Position numbers and translations under genes: made by a program. A stretch of DNA of 50,629 nt, taken from positions 1 to 50,629 of the forward strand of contig CAIMWO010000003.1 of NCBI GenBank assembly GCA_903845195.1, read 5' to 3'. The DNA comes from an uncultured Phycisphaerales bacterium (GTDB lineage: Bacteria; Planctomycetota; Phycisphaerae; WQYP01). The notes under the pieces were generated by a model, which was not told where the DNA came from, searched no databases, and saw only the letters and a list, made by a program, of their open reading frames with translations. Positions 43,468 to 50,629 of this stretch are shown piece after piece (position 1 is the stretch's first letter; each line of letters opens with the position of its first letter).

Positions 43468-44484
43468 TTATGACGGGGGCGGGGGGGTTTCCGTGACGAC
43501 GGGGAAGCCGGGGCGGCGAAGCTGGCGGTGGGCGGCGCGAAAACGGTGGAGGCGCAGGAGTCCGATTCCCAGGGCCACGGTGGCGGTGAGGATGAGGGAG
43601 CGGAGAAGGATGTCGCAGGGGCCATGGACGTGGCTCCAATGTAGAGTGTGTCCGTAGGATGTTGGATACCCTTGGTTTATAGCGGATAGCAAGGGCGGTG
43701 TTTGCTCAAACAGAGAATACTCCCAACTTACATGCACCAATGGGGAGCCCGTGTGGCAATAGAGGTGGGGATAAAGGATGCCGCCGACAGGACCATTCCA
43801 ATCACCCGCCAGGGTGCAATATCCTAACCAATACGGCAAGTAGAAGAGCGCCGGTATCACGGCGACATGCAGGAGTTTTTGAAACAGAGAGCGGCTGCGA
43901 ACGAAGGGCCACAAGGCGAACCAGACCATGACATTTAGAGAAAGCGCTTCGAAGGCAAAGGCTGCCCAATAGCGGTCGGCATTGCGAGCGACTTGCACGG
44001 TTCGAAAGCGGTCGAAGAGTATGGCTGTGGCCGATCGATCGGAATGCGGAACGGCATGGGCAAGATGAACCTGCTCCGCGCCAAACGCGATATCGCCATC
44101 GACCTGCAGACCCCCGCCCTGAGCCTTCCATACACGATAAATCTCGCCGCAGAGATTGTTGGGGTCGGGATCGTTTGCGTGCTTTTCGAGCGCTGCCACT
44201 ACGCGCGGACCGTCAGCGTTCACCTCGGAGTCCGACACCTGATAGTAATCAATGTATTCGCTGCTCACGACTGTATATATCCATCCACCCCCGTGTGGAA
44301 TCGCGCTTCCATCCCACCCACCGGAGAAGCTCCCATCGCGATTTACATCCGCCGCGATACGCCAGAAATCCGTAGCGTTGCCGCGGCGGATGGGATACAT
44401 GGGCTTGTATAACAAAAAGAGGCTCGCGAGGATCGCGAGAGTAAGGACGAGGGCGAGAGCCAGGGCGATGCGGCGGGCGGTCAT
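43468..44484 (-). CDS. Membrane protein of unknown function
   Basis: A 338-residue protein. The ATG at 44484 (MTARRIALALALVLTLAIL) begins a signal-anchor-like helix and has AGGTG upstream; the frame opens 30 nt earlier. Residues ~30-180 form a soluble domain with Trp/Tyr/Asp-rich strands (DVNRDGSFSGGWDGSAIPHG). About four hydrophobic segments follow in the second half (SLNVMVWFALWPFV, FYLPYWLGYCTL, LRSLILTATVALGIGLLRL). I do not recognise the family. Convergent with pyrK. Confidence 0.65.
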   Translation of the reverse strand: MTARRIALALALVLTLAILASLFLLYKPMYPIRRGNATDFWRIAADVNRDGSFSGGWDGSAIPHGGGWIYTVVSSEYIDYYQVSDSEVNADGPRVVAALEKHANDPDPNNLCGEIYRVWKAQGGGLQVDGDIAFGAEQVHLAHAVPHSDRSATAILFDRFRTVQVARNADRYWAAFAFEALSLNVMVWFALWPFVRSRSLFQKLLHVAVIPALFYLPYWLGYCTLAGDWNGPVGGILYPHLYCHTGSPLVHVSWEYSLFEQTPPLLSAINQGYPTSYGHTLHWSHVHGPCDILLRSLILTATVALGIGLLRLHRFRAAHRQLRRPGFPVVTETPPPPS

Positions 44485-44639
44485 GAAGCACCTGCGGTGT
44501 GGATGTGCAGCCATTATACAGGAAGCTGTGAGAAGTGTCCGTCATCGGCGCTTGGCAGCGCTGGGAATTCCAACCTGCCAATAAAATACTGGTTCTCACA
44601 GAGAACCTCTCGTCTTCAACTCTATTATGTTGGAGGCGA

Positions 44640-45977
44640 TTACTTTCTTACCGCGAAGACTTTTACACTGGCGGCGTAGGCGTTGACGTTGTATTGGCGG
44701 AAGAGGGCGGCGAGGCGGGCGTGGACTTCGCTGGTGGGTTGGGATTTGGCGGAACTGCCGCAGCAAGTGGTTTTGGCGATGGGCAGGGATGAGGAGGTGG
44801 CCATGGCGGGGGAGCAGCAGGCGGATTGGTTTTCGAGTTTGGCGTAGGCGTTGAGGTCGGCGCCGCTGTCGAGGACGACGACGTCGGAGAAGCCGGCGGC
44901 AAACAGGCCGGCGCGGTAATCGTCGATGAGGATGGCGCCGGCGATGCAGCCGACGTAGGCGGCGATATCGTTGGCGAGTTCGGCGGGGAGGGGTTGCTTG
45001 AGGGCGATATCGCTAACGGCGATGCGGCCGCCGGGTTTCAAGATGCGGGCGATTTCGCGGAAGACGGCGGGCTTGTCGGGGGCGAGATTGATGACGCAGT
45101 TGCTGATGACGCAATCGACGGAGCTGTCGGGGAGGGGGATCTTGTCGATGGCGGCGAGGTGGAATTCGACGTTGGTGATGCCGGCGTCGCGGGCGCCTTT
45201 GCGGGCGCGGTCGATCATTTCCTGGGTCATGTCGATGCCGATGGCTTTGCCGGTCGCCCCCCCCGCACCGACTTTTTGCGCCGCGAGGAAGACGTCGAGG
45301 CCGCCGCCGCTGCCGAGGTCGACGACCGTTTCGCCGGGGCGGAGGTTGGCGGTGGCGGTGGGGTTACCGCAGGAGAGGCCCATGTTGGCCGATGCGGGGA
45401 TGGCGGCGAGTTCTTCGGCGGAATAGCCGAAGGCCTGTGCGACGGCGCGGACGCCGGCGTGGTCGTTGGTCAGGGTGCTTTCAGCCACGGCGGCGTACTT
45501 GTCTTTGACGATGGCTTTCACGTCTGCGGCGGCCTCTCGGGCCAGGAGTTCCTCGACGATCTCGGCGGCAGCGCGTACGAAACGCGGGCAGACGGCCTCG
45601 TGGACGCGCAGTTCTTTGGCCCGTGCAAGGCCCGCGGGCGTGGACAGATCGCAACCGAGCAGATCGCGGCAGACCACGGAGCCGTGCATCTGGGTGAAGC
45701 GGTCGATGAACTCTCGTGCCAGTTTGTAGCCGCGTTCGCGGGAGTCGTTGTCGTCGGGTTTAACCTTGGAGTAGGCGAGGCCGAGGGCCATGATCGCGCC
45801 GGAGACCGCGCCGCAGGTTTCGCCAAGGCGTCCGATGCCGCCGCCGAAGGGCCCGGCGACGCGCAGAGCCACGTCGGGGGCGAGTCCGCGGCCCTCGCCG
45901 CAGGCCAGAAGTACGGCCTGGGAGCAGTTGTAGCCTTGTGCAAATACTTCTTCGGCCCGAGCTGGTACGCGTGTCAT
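44640..45977 (-). CDS. arsM: Arsenite methyltransferase fused to a C_GCAxxG_C_C redox domain
   Basis: A 445-residue fusion, last in the arsenic operon. Residues 1-~150 match the C_GCAxxG_C_C family (GYNCSQAV, Cys18; [16 protein letters not shown], Cys55; further Cys at 103, 109, 130). Residues ~170-445 form ArsM, with the SAM site [17 protein letters not shown], conserved arsenic-binding cysteines Cys203 (GLSCGNP), Cys294 (SNCVINL) and Cys344 (YVGCIAG), and Cys pairs at 387/388 and 405/406. ArsM methylates As(III) with SAM; the N-terminal domain could supply electrons or bind metal, which is inference. Confidence 0.9.
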   Translation of the reverse strand: MTRVPARAEEVFAQGYNCSQAVLLACGEGRGLAPDVALRVAGPFGGGIGRLGETCGAVSGAIMALGLAYSKVKPDDNDSRERGYKLAREFIDRFTQMHGSVVCRDLLGCDLSTPAGLARAKELRVHEAVCPRFVRAAAEIVEELLAREAAADVKAIVKDKYAAVAESTLTNDHAGVRAVAQAFGYSAEELAAIPASANMGLSCGNPTATANLRPGETVVDLGSGGGLDVFLAAQKVGAGGATGKAIGIDMTQEMIDRARKGARDAGITNVEFHLAAIDKIPLPDSSVDCVISNCVINLAPDKPAVFREIARILKPGGRIAVSDIALKQPLPAELANDIAAYVGCIAGAILIDDYRAGLFAAGFSDVVVLDSGADLNAYAKLENQSACCSPAMATSSSLPIAKTTCCGSSAKSQPTSEVHARLAALFRQYNVNAYAASVKVFAVRK

Positions 45978-45996
45978 GGCAATCTCCTTTGGGTTA

Positions 45997-46024
45997 GTGG
46001 CCAGTTGTCAGTGGCCAGTGGTCA
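45997..46024. repeat. Heptamer tract, GTGGNCA units, over the acr3 stop
   Basis: Units GTGGCCA, GTTGTCA, GTGGCCA and GTGGTCA. The acr3 stop codon lies within it, so the last few Acr3 residues (TTGH) are encoded by the repeat. Confidence 0.75.
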
Positions 46025-47123
46025 TGGTGGTGGGGCAGGTGCCGGGAGCGATGGCTTGGATTTCCGCACCGGACGTCACTTCGCCGGCGAAGTAGCGGCG
46101 CTGGAAGAAGAGGGCGACGTTGACGAGGGCGATGAGTGCGGGCACTTCGACCAGCGGGCCGATGACCGCGGCGAAGGCCGCACCCGAATTGATGCCGAAG
46201 ACGGCGACGGCCACGGCGATGGCCAGTTCGAAATTGTTGCTGGCGGCGGTGAAGGCGATGGTGGCGGTCTTGGAATAATCCGCCCCGACTTTTTTGCCCA
46301 TCCAGAAACTCACGAGGAACATCACCACGAAGTAGATGAGCAGCGGCACGGCGATGCGGACCACGTCCAGCGGAATGCGCACGATCAAATCACCCTTGAG
46401 GCTGAACATCACCAGAATCGTGAACAGCAGCGCGATCAGCGTGATCGGGCTGATCTTTGGGATGAACTGTTTTTCATACCAGTCGCGGCCGCGGGCCTTG
46501 ATGAGCGTGAATCGTGTGAGCATCCCGGCGAAGAACGGGATGCCCAGATAGATGAAGACGCTCTGGGCGATCTGGCCGATGGAGATCGCCACGATGCTGC
46601 CCTTAAGGCCGAAGAGCGGCGGCAGAATCGTGATGAAGAACCAGGCGTAGACGCTGAAGAAGAGCACCTGGAAGACGCTGTTGAAGGCGACGAGTCCGGC
46701 GGCGTATTCGCTGTCGCCTTTGGCCAGCGTATTCCAGACGATGACCATGGCGATGCAGCGTGCCAGGCCGATCATGATCAGGCCGATCATGTACTCGGGA
46801 TAGCCGTGAAGAAAGGCGATGGCGAGAAAGAACATGAGCACGGGGCCGATGATCCAGTTCTGCACGAGCGAGAGGCCGAGGAGCTTCCAGTCGCGGAAGA
46901 CGCGGCCCATTTCCTCATAGCGCACCTTGGCCAGCGGGGGATACATCATCAGGATGAGGCCCAGGGCGATGGGGAGGTTGGTGGTGCCGAACTCGAAGCG
47001 ATGGATGAACGTCTGCGTGCCGGGGAGGGTATAGCCGGCGCCAACGCCGATGGCCATCGCCAGGAAGATCCAGAGGGTGAGGTAGCGGTCGAGGAAGGAG
47101 AGTTTTTTGGTGATCTGATTCAT
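46008..47123 (-). CDS. acr3: Acr3-family arsenite efflux permease
   Basis: A 371-residue protein with ten predicted membrane helices and the Acr3 signatures [19 protein letters not shown] (the conserved Cys of helix 4) and [21 protein letters not shown]. It exports As(III), driven by the proton gradient. Translation is coupled to arsC through ATGA (4-bp overlap). The C-terminus ends in the heptamer tract at 45997. It follows arsR and arsC and precedes arsM. Confidence 0.95.
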   Translation of the reverse strand: MNQITKKLSFLDRYLTLWIFLAMAIGVGAGYTLPGTQTFIHRFEFGTTNLPIALGLILMMYPPLAKVRYEEMGRVFRDWKLLGLSLVQNWIIGPVLMFFLAIAFLHGYPEYMIGLIMIGLARCIAMVIVWNTLAKGDSEYAAGLVAFNSVFQVLFFSVYAWFFITILPPLFGLKGSIVAISIGQIAQSVFIYLGIPFFAGMLTRFTLIKARGRDWYEKQFIPKISPITLIALLFTILVMFSLKGDLIVRIPLDVVRIAVPLLIYFVVMFLVSFWMGKKVGADYSKTATIAFTAASNNFELAIAVAVAVFGINSGAAFAAVIGPLVEVPALIALVNVALFFQRRYFAGEVTSGAEIQAIAPGTCPTTMTTGH

Positions 47124-47593
47124 GATACTTCCTTGAGAGAGGCGGCGCGGGACGCTGTCAGGGCCGCGGGAAGCGTTTCGATGAAGGCACGGATCTCCTC
47201 GCGGACGCGGCGGTAGTGGGTGAGGGCTTGTTCCTCGGTGGCAGAGTTTTTGGCCAGCGCCGGCGGATCGTCGAAGCCGACATGAATCACCTTGGCTTGG
47301 CCGGGGAAGATTGGGCAGGTTTCGTGGGCGTGGCCGCAGACGGTGATGACGTAGTCGAACGGCACATCGCGCAGTTCATCGACGTGCTTGGAATGATGGG
47401 TGGAGATGTCGACCCCGGCTTCGCGCATCACTTGGATGGCCCGCGCGTTCATCCCGTGGGGTTCGGTGCCGGCGGAGTAGGCGTCGATCACCGTGCCCTT
47501 GAGATGGCGAGCCCAGCCTTCCGCCATTTGGCTGCGGCAGGAGTTGCCGGTGCACAGGAACAAGACTTTAAGCTTTGCATTTGGCGTTTGCAT
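47120..47593 (-). CDS. arsC: Arsenate reductase ArsC, thioredoxin-coupled type
   Basis: A 157-residue protein with a low-molecular-weight phosphatase fold. The P-loop [16 protein letters not shown] carries Cys14 and Cys19, and Cys86 and Cys93 ([13 protein letters not shown]) complete the thiol relay. It reduces arsenate to arsenite, which Acr3 exports or ArsM methylates. GGAGG lies 6 nt before the ATG. Its start lies inside arsR with a 106-bp overlap in another frame. Confidence 0.95.
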   Translation of the reverse strand: MQTPNAKLKVLFLCTGNSCRSQMAEGWARHLKGTVIDAYSAGTEPHGMNARAIQVMREAGVDISTHHSKHVDELRDVPFDYVITVCGHAHETCPIFPGQAKVIHVGFDDPPALAKNSATEEQALTHYRRVREEIRAFIETLPAALTASRAASLKEVS

Positions 47594-47934
47594 ATATCCT
47601 CCGGGTCTTGCTTGAGAATGGTTTTCAGCCGCTTGGCGTCATCGAGGGCATCGGGCTCTTTGGCCGCGGAGGCAAAGAGCCAGGCCAGGGCATCGCGCAC
47701 GGCCTGCGGTGCGTCATCGCCGGCGAGGCGGTAGTGAATCCAGCGGCCTTCCTTGCGGCTTTCGATAAGCTGGGCCTGCTTGAGCAGGAAGAGGTGTTTG
47801 GAAATGGTGGACGGTGCGAGGCCGAGGAGTTCGATGAGCTGGCAGACGCACAGTTCGCCGCCCTGGAGGGCGAGCACCGCGCGGACGCGGGTTTCATCGG
47901 CCAGGGCATTGGTGATGGCCAGGATCAGTCGCAT
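47488..47934 (-). CDS. arsR: ArsR-family arsenic-responsive repressor
   Basis: A 148-residue regulator with GAGGT just before its ATG. The winged helix contains ELCVCQLIELLGLAPSTISKHL, in which CVC in the recognition-region strand is the As(III)-binding pair, and RKEGRWIHYRLA in the wing. Most ArsR proteins end near residue 110-120; here the last ~35 residues ([19 protein letters not shown]) lie in the overlap with arsC and may be a spurious extension or a real Cys-containing tail. It would dissociate from DNA upon binding arsenite. Confidence 0.92.
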   Translation of the reverse strand: MRLILAITNALADETRVRAVLALQGGELCVCQLIELLGLAPSTISKHLFLLKQAQLIESRKEGRWIHYRLAGDDAPQAVRDALAWLFASAAKEPDALDDAKRLKTILKQDPEDICKRQMQSLKSCSCAPATPAAAKWRKAGLAISRAR

Positions 47935-47945
47935 GTGTACCTCGT

Positions 47946-47993
47946 TAATTCGCCAATTGACGAATTATAGAGGACGAGAAGACGGCATGTCAA
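47946..47993 (-). promoter_or_regulatory. ars promoter with overlapping ArsR operator
   Basis: On the minus strand TTGACA (47988-47993) and TATAAT (47964-47969) are 18 bp apart, a consensus sigma-70 promoter. A 22-bp palindrome at 47946-47967, TAATTCG...CGAATTA with 20 of 22 bases symmetric, overlaps the -10 and ends 12 bp from the arsR ATG. This fits autoregulation by ArsR. Confidence 0.85.
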
Positions 47994-48440
47994 ATTGAGA
48001 TCACACAACCCGTTGTAAATGTAGGCGGTCAGTGAAGATGATACTGTCGATCACATCTTGATACTCAATTTCAGCGCAGCATCTAAATGCATGCTGCTTC
48101 ACTTCCTCGATTCTGACCAGCAATCGATGGTGTCATCGTCACTTCATTCGTGTGACCTCCAACATTCGTTACGCACGGACTTGCGCATTGCGCACGGCGC
48201 CGCCATTTTTCGATCGGCCTTCGAACGCCGCTCAACCTCCGATCTAACGGCCATTTATGAACATTCTCCCGCCGCCTGCTTCTGGTCCCATGATTTGACA
48301 GGATGACCCGAAAACGTCTCTCAGTCCCATCATGCCGGGAGCCTGACCAATTGCACGTAACTCGCGGTCTCACCGTTAGATCCCGCTCAATCCCCCCCTA
48401 TTCCACCCAGTCTCATCTTCCTTGATCGAGTATAGAAGGC
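47994..48440. other. Gap without supported gene
   Basis: About 450 bp with no convincing gene on either strand. A ~28-bp segment at 48221-48247 (TCGAACGCCG...) recurs with a few differences at 48562-48589, beside the ferredoxin remnant. Confidence 0.4.
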
Positions 48441-48560
48441 TCATGCGATGATCGGATCGGCGCGCGGGGTGAAGAGGACTACGAAGATGGAGCGGGGTTC
48501 GGTGGGGCAGCGGGATTCGCAGAGGCCGCAGGCGACGCAGCCGTTTTTTTTGGATGCGCC
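48441..48560 (-). pseudogene. C-terminal remnant of a 4Fe-4S ferredoxin-type protein
   Basis: The minus-strand reading frame that ends at TGA 48441-48443 encodes GCVACGLCESRCP followed by TEPRSIFVVLF, a ferredoxin cluster motif CxxCxxCxxxCP with its usual following strand. An in-frame stop precedes it by about 11 codons, and no start or second cluster is found. An eight-A run just upstream could mark a frameshift. It is interpreted as the broken end of a larger iron-sulfur protein. Confidence 0.6.
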
Positions 48561-48742
48561 ATCGAACGCCGTTCAAACGCCGATGGAACAAGCACTTGCG
48601 TCGTCTCACAGCACCGCGAGTCCAGTGCCACCTACCATGGCTGGGGATAGACGTATTCGTTGGACGCCTGCTTTGTCACTCAAGTATGCTGGCTGTGTGA
48701 GACTTCATCGCGCCTCCTGATGATTGCCAATTCGGGGATCAT

Positions 48743-49348
48743 GTGAAACGCTCGCTGTTAAATCTGATTACTCTATTGATGCTCTTGGCATGCCTGATGA
48801 TGGCGGCGCTGTGGGTCGAAAGCTATTGGCACGCGCGCGGTTTCCGCGTAGCTAAAGAACGGTACGCATCGAAGCAATGGAGGGAGAGTTCATTGACGGT
48901 GGGTTCTGATTATGGCGGCATCGACGTTTACTGGTCCGTCGCAACCGCGACGGAGAGTGAAGTGGAATGGGGCGAGTTCCCAGAACGCGTCGGCAACTGG
49001 CACATCGAGCATTGGCCTTACGAAACCTCCAGTGGCTATCCCTGTTTGAAGGACGACTTTTATCCCGGCCATCAATGGCTTGGCTTTATGTTTGGATCCA
49101 GCAACGAGTTTGAGCATGCGACATGGCGACATGGTTATCAATGGCAACTGATCGTTCCGTATCCGGCAATATGGTTGCCGTGCGGTCTGGTCATGACTGG
49201 CTTTGGCCGCCGCTGGTTACGGCAGCGCCGTCGGATTCTCACCGGACGTTGCCTGCAATGTGGCTATGACCTTCGCGCTCATGCGCCCGGGCAGAATTGT
49301 CCCGAGTGTGGCACGCTGGTTCCAATGTCGCCACCTGATGCCCCGTAA
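48743..49348 (+). CDS. Membrane protein with C-terminal zinc ribbon
   Basis: A 201-residue protein with an N-terminal helix (~4-26), an extracytoplasmic domain with Trp/Tyr-rich strands (~30-130), a second helix (~133-152) and a basic linker (RRWLRQRRR) leading to CLQCGYDLRAHAPGQNCPEC, the planctomycete zinc ribbon also found at 4280-4597. The topology suggests that the ribbon is cytoplasmic. The function is unknown. Its stop codon abuts the convergent stop of the PEP-CTERM gene. Confidence 0.72.
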   Translation: MKRSLLNLITLLMLLACLMMAALWVESYWHARGFRVAKERYASKQWRESSLTVGSDYGGIDVYWSVATATESEVEWGEFPERVGNWHIEHWPYETSSGYPCLKDDFYPGHQWLGFMFGSSNEFEHATWRHGYQWQLIVPYPAIWLPCGLVMTGFGRRWLRQRRRILTGRCLQCGYDLRAHAPGQNCPECGTLVPMSPPDAP

Positions 49349-50455
49349 TCAGACGATGATCGAATCGGCGCGCGTGGCCGAGCGTTTGCGGTGGGTAAGG
49401 AGGGTGGTGGCGCCGAGCAGGAGTACCGCCGCGGTGCCGGGTTCGGGGGTGTTGATCGGGGCGGAGAAGGGGAGGGTGTCGGGGAAGAGTCCGGAGGCGG
49501 AGAAGGTGGTGGCGCCGTCGGGGCCGATGTAAGTGGTGTCGATGGTGTGGGAGAAATCGAGGGTGACGGAGGTGTTCTGGTAGGAGGCGTCGAGATGGAT
49601 TATGGCCAGTTCGCTGAGGGTAAAGTCAAAGTCGCCGTTGGGGTTGAAGGTGAAATCGATGGAGGGATTAGCGGCCGACAGATCGACGACCGGGATAGAA
49701 CCTGTGTCGAAATACGCGACGGGGGTGCCGAGGAACCAATTGGCGGTGGTGACGGTGTTGGCTGTGATCTGGGCGCCCAGCGCGTTGTATGCGGCGAGGG
49801 CGGTGGTGAAATCGGGATAGGCGTTGAAGTCGAAATTGTTGGCCTGATCAATCAGATCGAGGGTTCCCTTCTTGTAAACAGCAGCTTGGAGAAGCGCGTA
49901 GGCGTACTGGTGGTCATCGGTGGAGGTAAAGCCAGCGGGGATGCTGGTGCTGCCGCTGATCGCCATGTGCAGGGAGACCTGGGTGCCGTTGTTCCAGAGG
50001 AAAGGGGTGTTGCCAGAGTAGGTAGTGAAGCTGTCGGCGAAGCCGGCGTTGGCGCTGGAGCCGCTGTTGTTGACGTCGGGGGGAACGGGCGTGTATCCCG
50101 TAAAGCCTGACACGTCGGTGCCGAAGCCGATCGTGGCGCGGGCCTTGAGTTGGCCGGTGGCGAGGGAGGCGGCGGCGAAGCTATCGTAGGTGGTGGGTTT
50201 GGTGGTGATGTTGGAGGTGCCGTCATAATGGCCGTAGCCGAGGTTGAGGGTGCCGGAGTAGCCGAGCTGGGTGTCGGCGCCGGTCGTATCCGTGAGGGAT
50301 TCAGGCGCACTGGGGTATTGGTAGATGGCGGGCGAGTTGAGGTTGACGGTGGTGTAAGTGGTGACGACAGCGAAGGAGATGTTAGGTAAGGTGGCCACAG
50401 CGGCGAAGGTGGCGGCGGTCGCCAAGAGTGCGAAACGAGCGCGCGAAATCCCCAT
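49349..50455 (-). CDS. PEP-CTERM sorting-domain protein
   Basis: A 368-residue exported protein. The ATG at 50455 has GGGAGAG just upstream and begins a signal peptide (MGISRARFALLATAATFAAVATLPNISFA region); the frame continues upstream without a ribosome binding site. The long Thr/Ser/Asn-rich body resembles an adhesin or matrix protein, and the C-terminus is NTPEPGTAAVLLLGATTLL followed by a basic tail, the exosortase signal. The exosortase and its partners are elsewhere. It is expected to be cleaved and placed on the surface or in an extracellular matrix. Confidence 0.88.
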   Translation of the reverse strand: MGISRARFALLATAATFAAVATLPNISFAVVTTYTTVNLNSPAIYQYPSAPESLTDTTGADTQLGYSGTLNLGYGHYDGTSNITTKPTTYDSFAAASLATGQLKARATIGFGTDVSGFTGYTPVPPDVNNSGSSANAGFADSFTTYSGNTPFLWNNGTQVSLHMAISGSTSIPAGFTSTDDHQYAYALLQAAVYKKGTLDLIDQANNFDFNAYPDFTTALAAYNALGAQITANTVTTANWFLGTPVAYFDTGSIPVVDLSAANPSIDFTFNPNGDFDFTLSELAIIHLDASYQNTSVTLDFSHTIDTTYIGPDGATTFSASGLFPDTLPFSAPINTPEPGTAAVLLLGATTLLTHRKRSATRADSIIV

Positions 50456-50629
50456 GATTCTCTCTCCCTTTGCAATATGGGCCATCCGACGGTTAGAGCA
50501 TCTGCCAAAAGTTTTCCGCGTTATACACTTGCGCAATCGCGAAGAATATGGTGAACTCTGTGCATGGCACGGAGGCCGCCACAACCTCATGCGGAGAATT
50601 GCACGCTCGCGGAGCTGGATGTCGCCACG

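Noticed and set aside
44826..47216. 796-codon open frame on the plus strand
   Set aside because: It is antisense to arsM and acr3, whose proteins are clearly recognisable. Its translation is Gly/Asp/Glu-rich, as expected for the complement of a GC-rich gene.
48083..48373. 96-codon minus-strand frame after the ars operon
   Set aside because: Arg-rich, without a family or ribosome binding site, and it covers part of a repeated segment.

Overview
The window looks like chromosomal DNA of a planctomycete, most likely Phycisphaerae or a relative. The evidence is a GC-rich sequence, a secreted protein ending in a PEP-CTERM sorting signal, two small membrane proteins with the CGYDLR...CPEC zinc ribbon that is common in this phylum, a pseudopilin, and an orphan FlgM. 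This assignment is inferred from gene content only. I saw no rRNA, tRNA or CRISPR array. The left edge cuts into an IS3-type insertion sequence.

Layout. 0.3-6.7 kb: a very large secreted multidomain protein, small membrane and immunity-like proteins and a CBM9-like lipoprotein. 6.9-8.7 kb: phosphate uptake (DUF47 regulator and Pit permease). 8.7-15.2 kb: a DUF488 protein, a PAS hybrid histidine kinase with start-proximal poly-C tracts, a pseudopilin and an OmpR-type two-component pair. 16-20.5 kb: 2-oxoglutarate dehydrogenase E1 and E2 (TCA cycle). 20.8-28.3 kb: SIMPL protein, Fic-like protein with an 11-bp-phased operator, GHMP kinase, MbfA-type ferritin/iron exporter, GNAT, polysaccharide deacetylase and SGNH lipoprotein. 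28.4-32.3 kb: an HlyD/ABC efflux operon interrupted by a GxxExxY nuclease cassette. 32.4-43.4 kb: amidohydrolase, alpha/beta hydrolase, a second ABC transporter, RlmN, an XylR-like regulator, FlgM and PyrK. 44.6-48 kb: an arsenic operon arsR-arsC-acr3-arsM under a consensus promoter with an ArsR-type palindrome. 48.4-50.5 kb: a ferredoxin remnant, a zinc-ribbon protein and the PEP-CTERM protein.

The most unusual signal is in the repeats. At 14 sites there are short tandem tracts (16 counting both arms of two inverted pairs) built from different sequences that almost all share one property, a 7-bp unit (GGGTTAN, AATTCAG, AAGCAAG, ATAGAAA, GTGGNCA, TCATTGG, AAAACAT). Most lie within about 80 nt downstream of a stop codon. 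Two pairs are inverted and could fold into hairpins between co-directional genes (response regulator/kinase and sucA/sucB). Two tracts lie in frame inside pyrK, where they encode the same peptide.

A second family has a 10-bp unit (CACRAATRAA). Three identical 38-bp copies occur. Two of them, perfectly inverted, flank a GxxExxY nuclease gene lodged between the HlyD and ABC genes of an efflux operon; the third stands alone about 4.4 kb away. This looks like a small mobile cassette. Together the heptamer tracts and the cassette are the best candidates for an undescribed system here.
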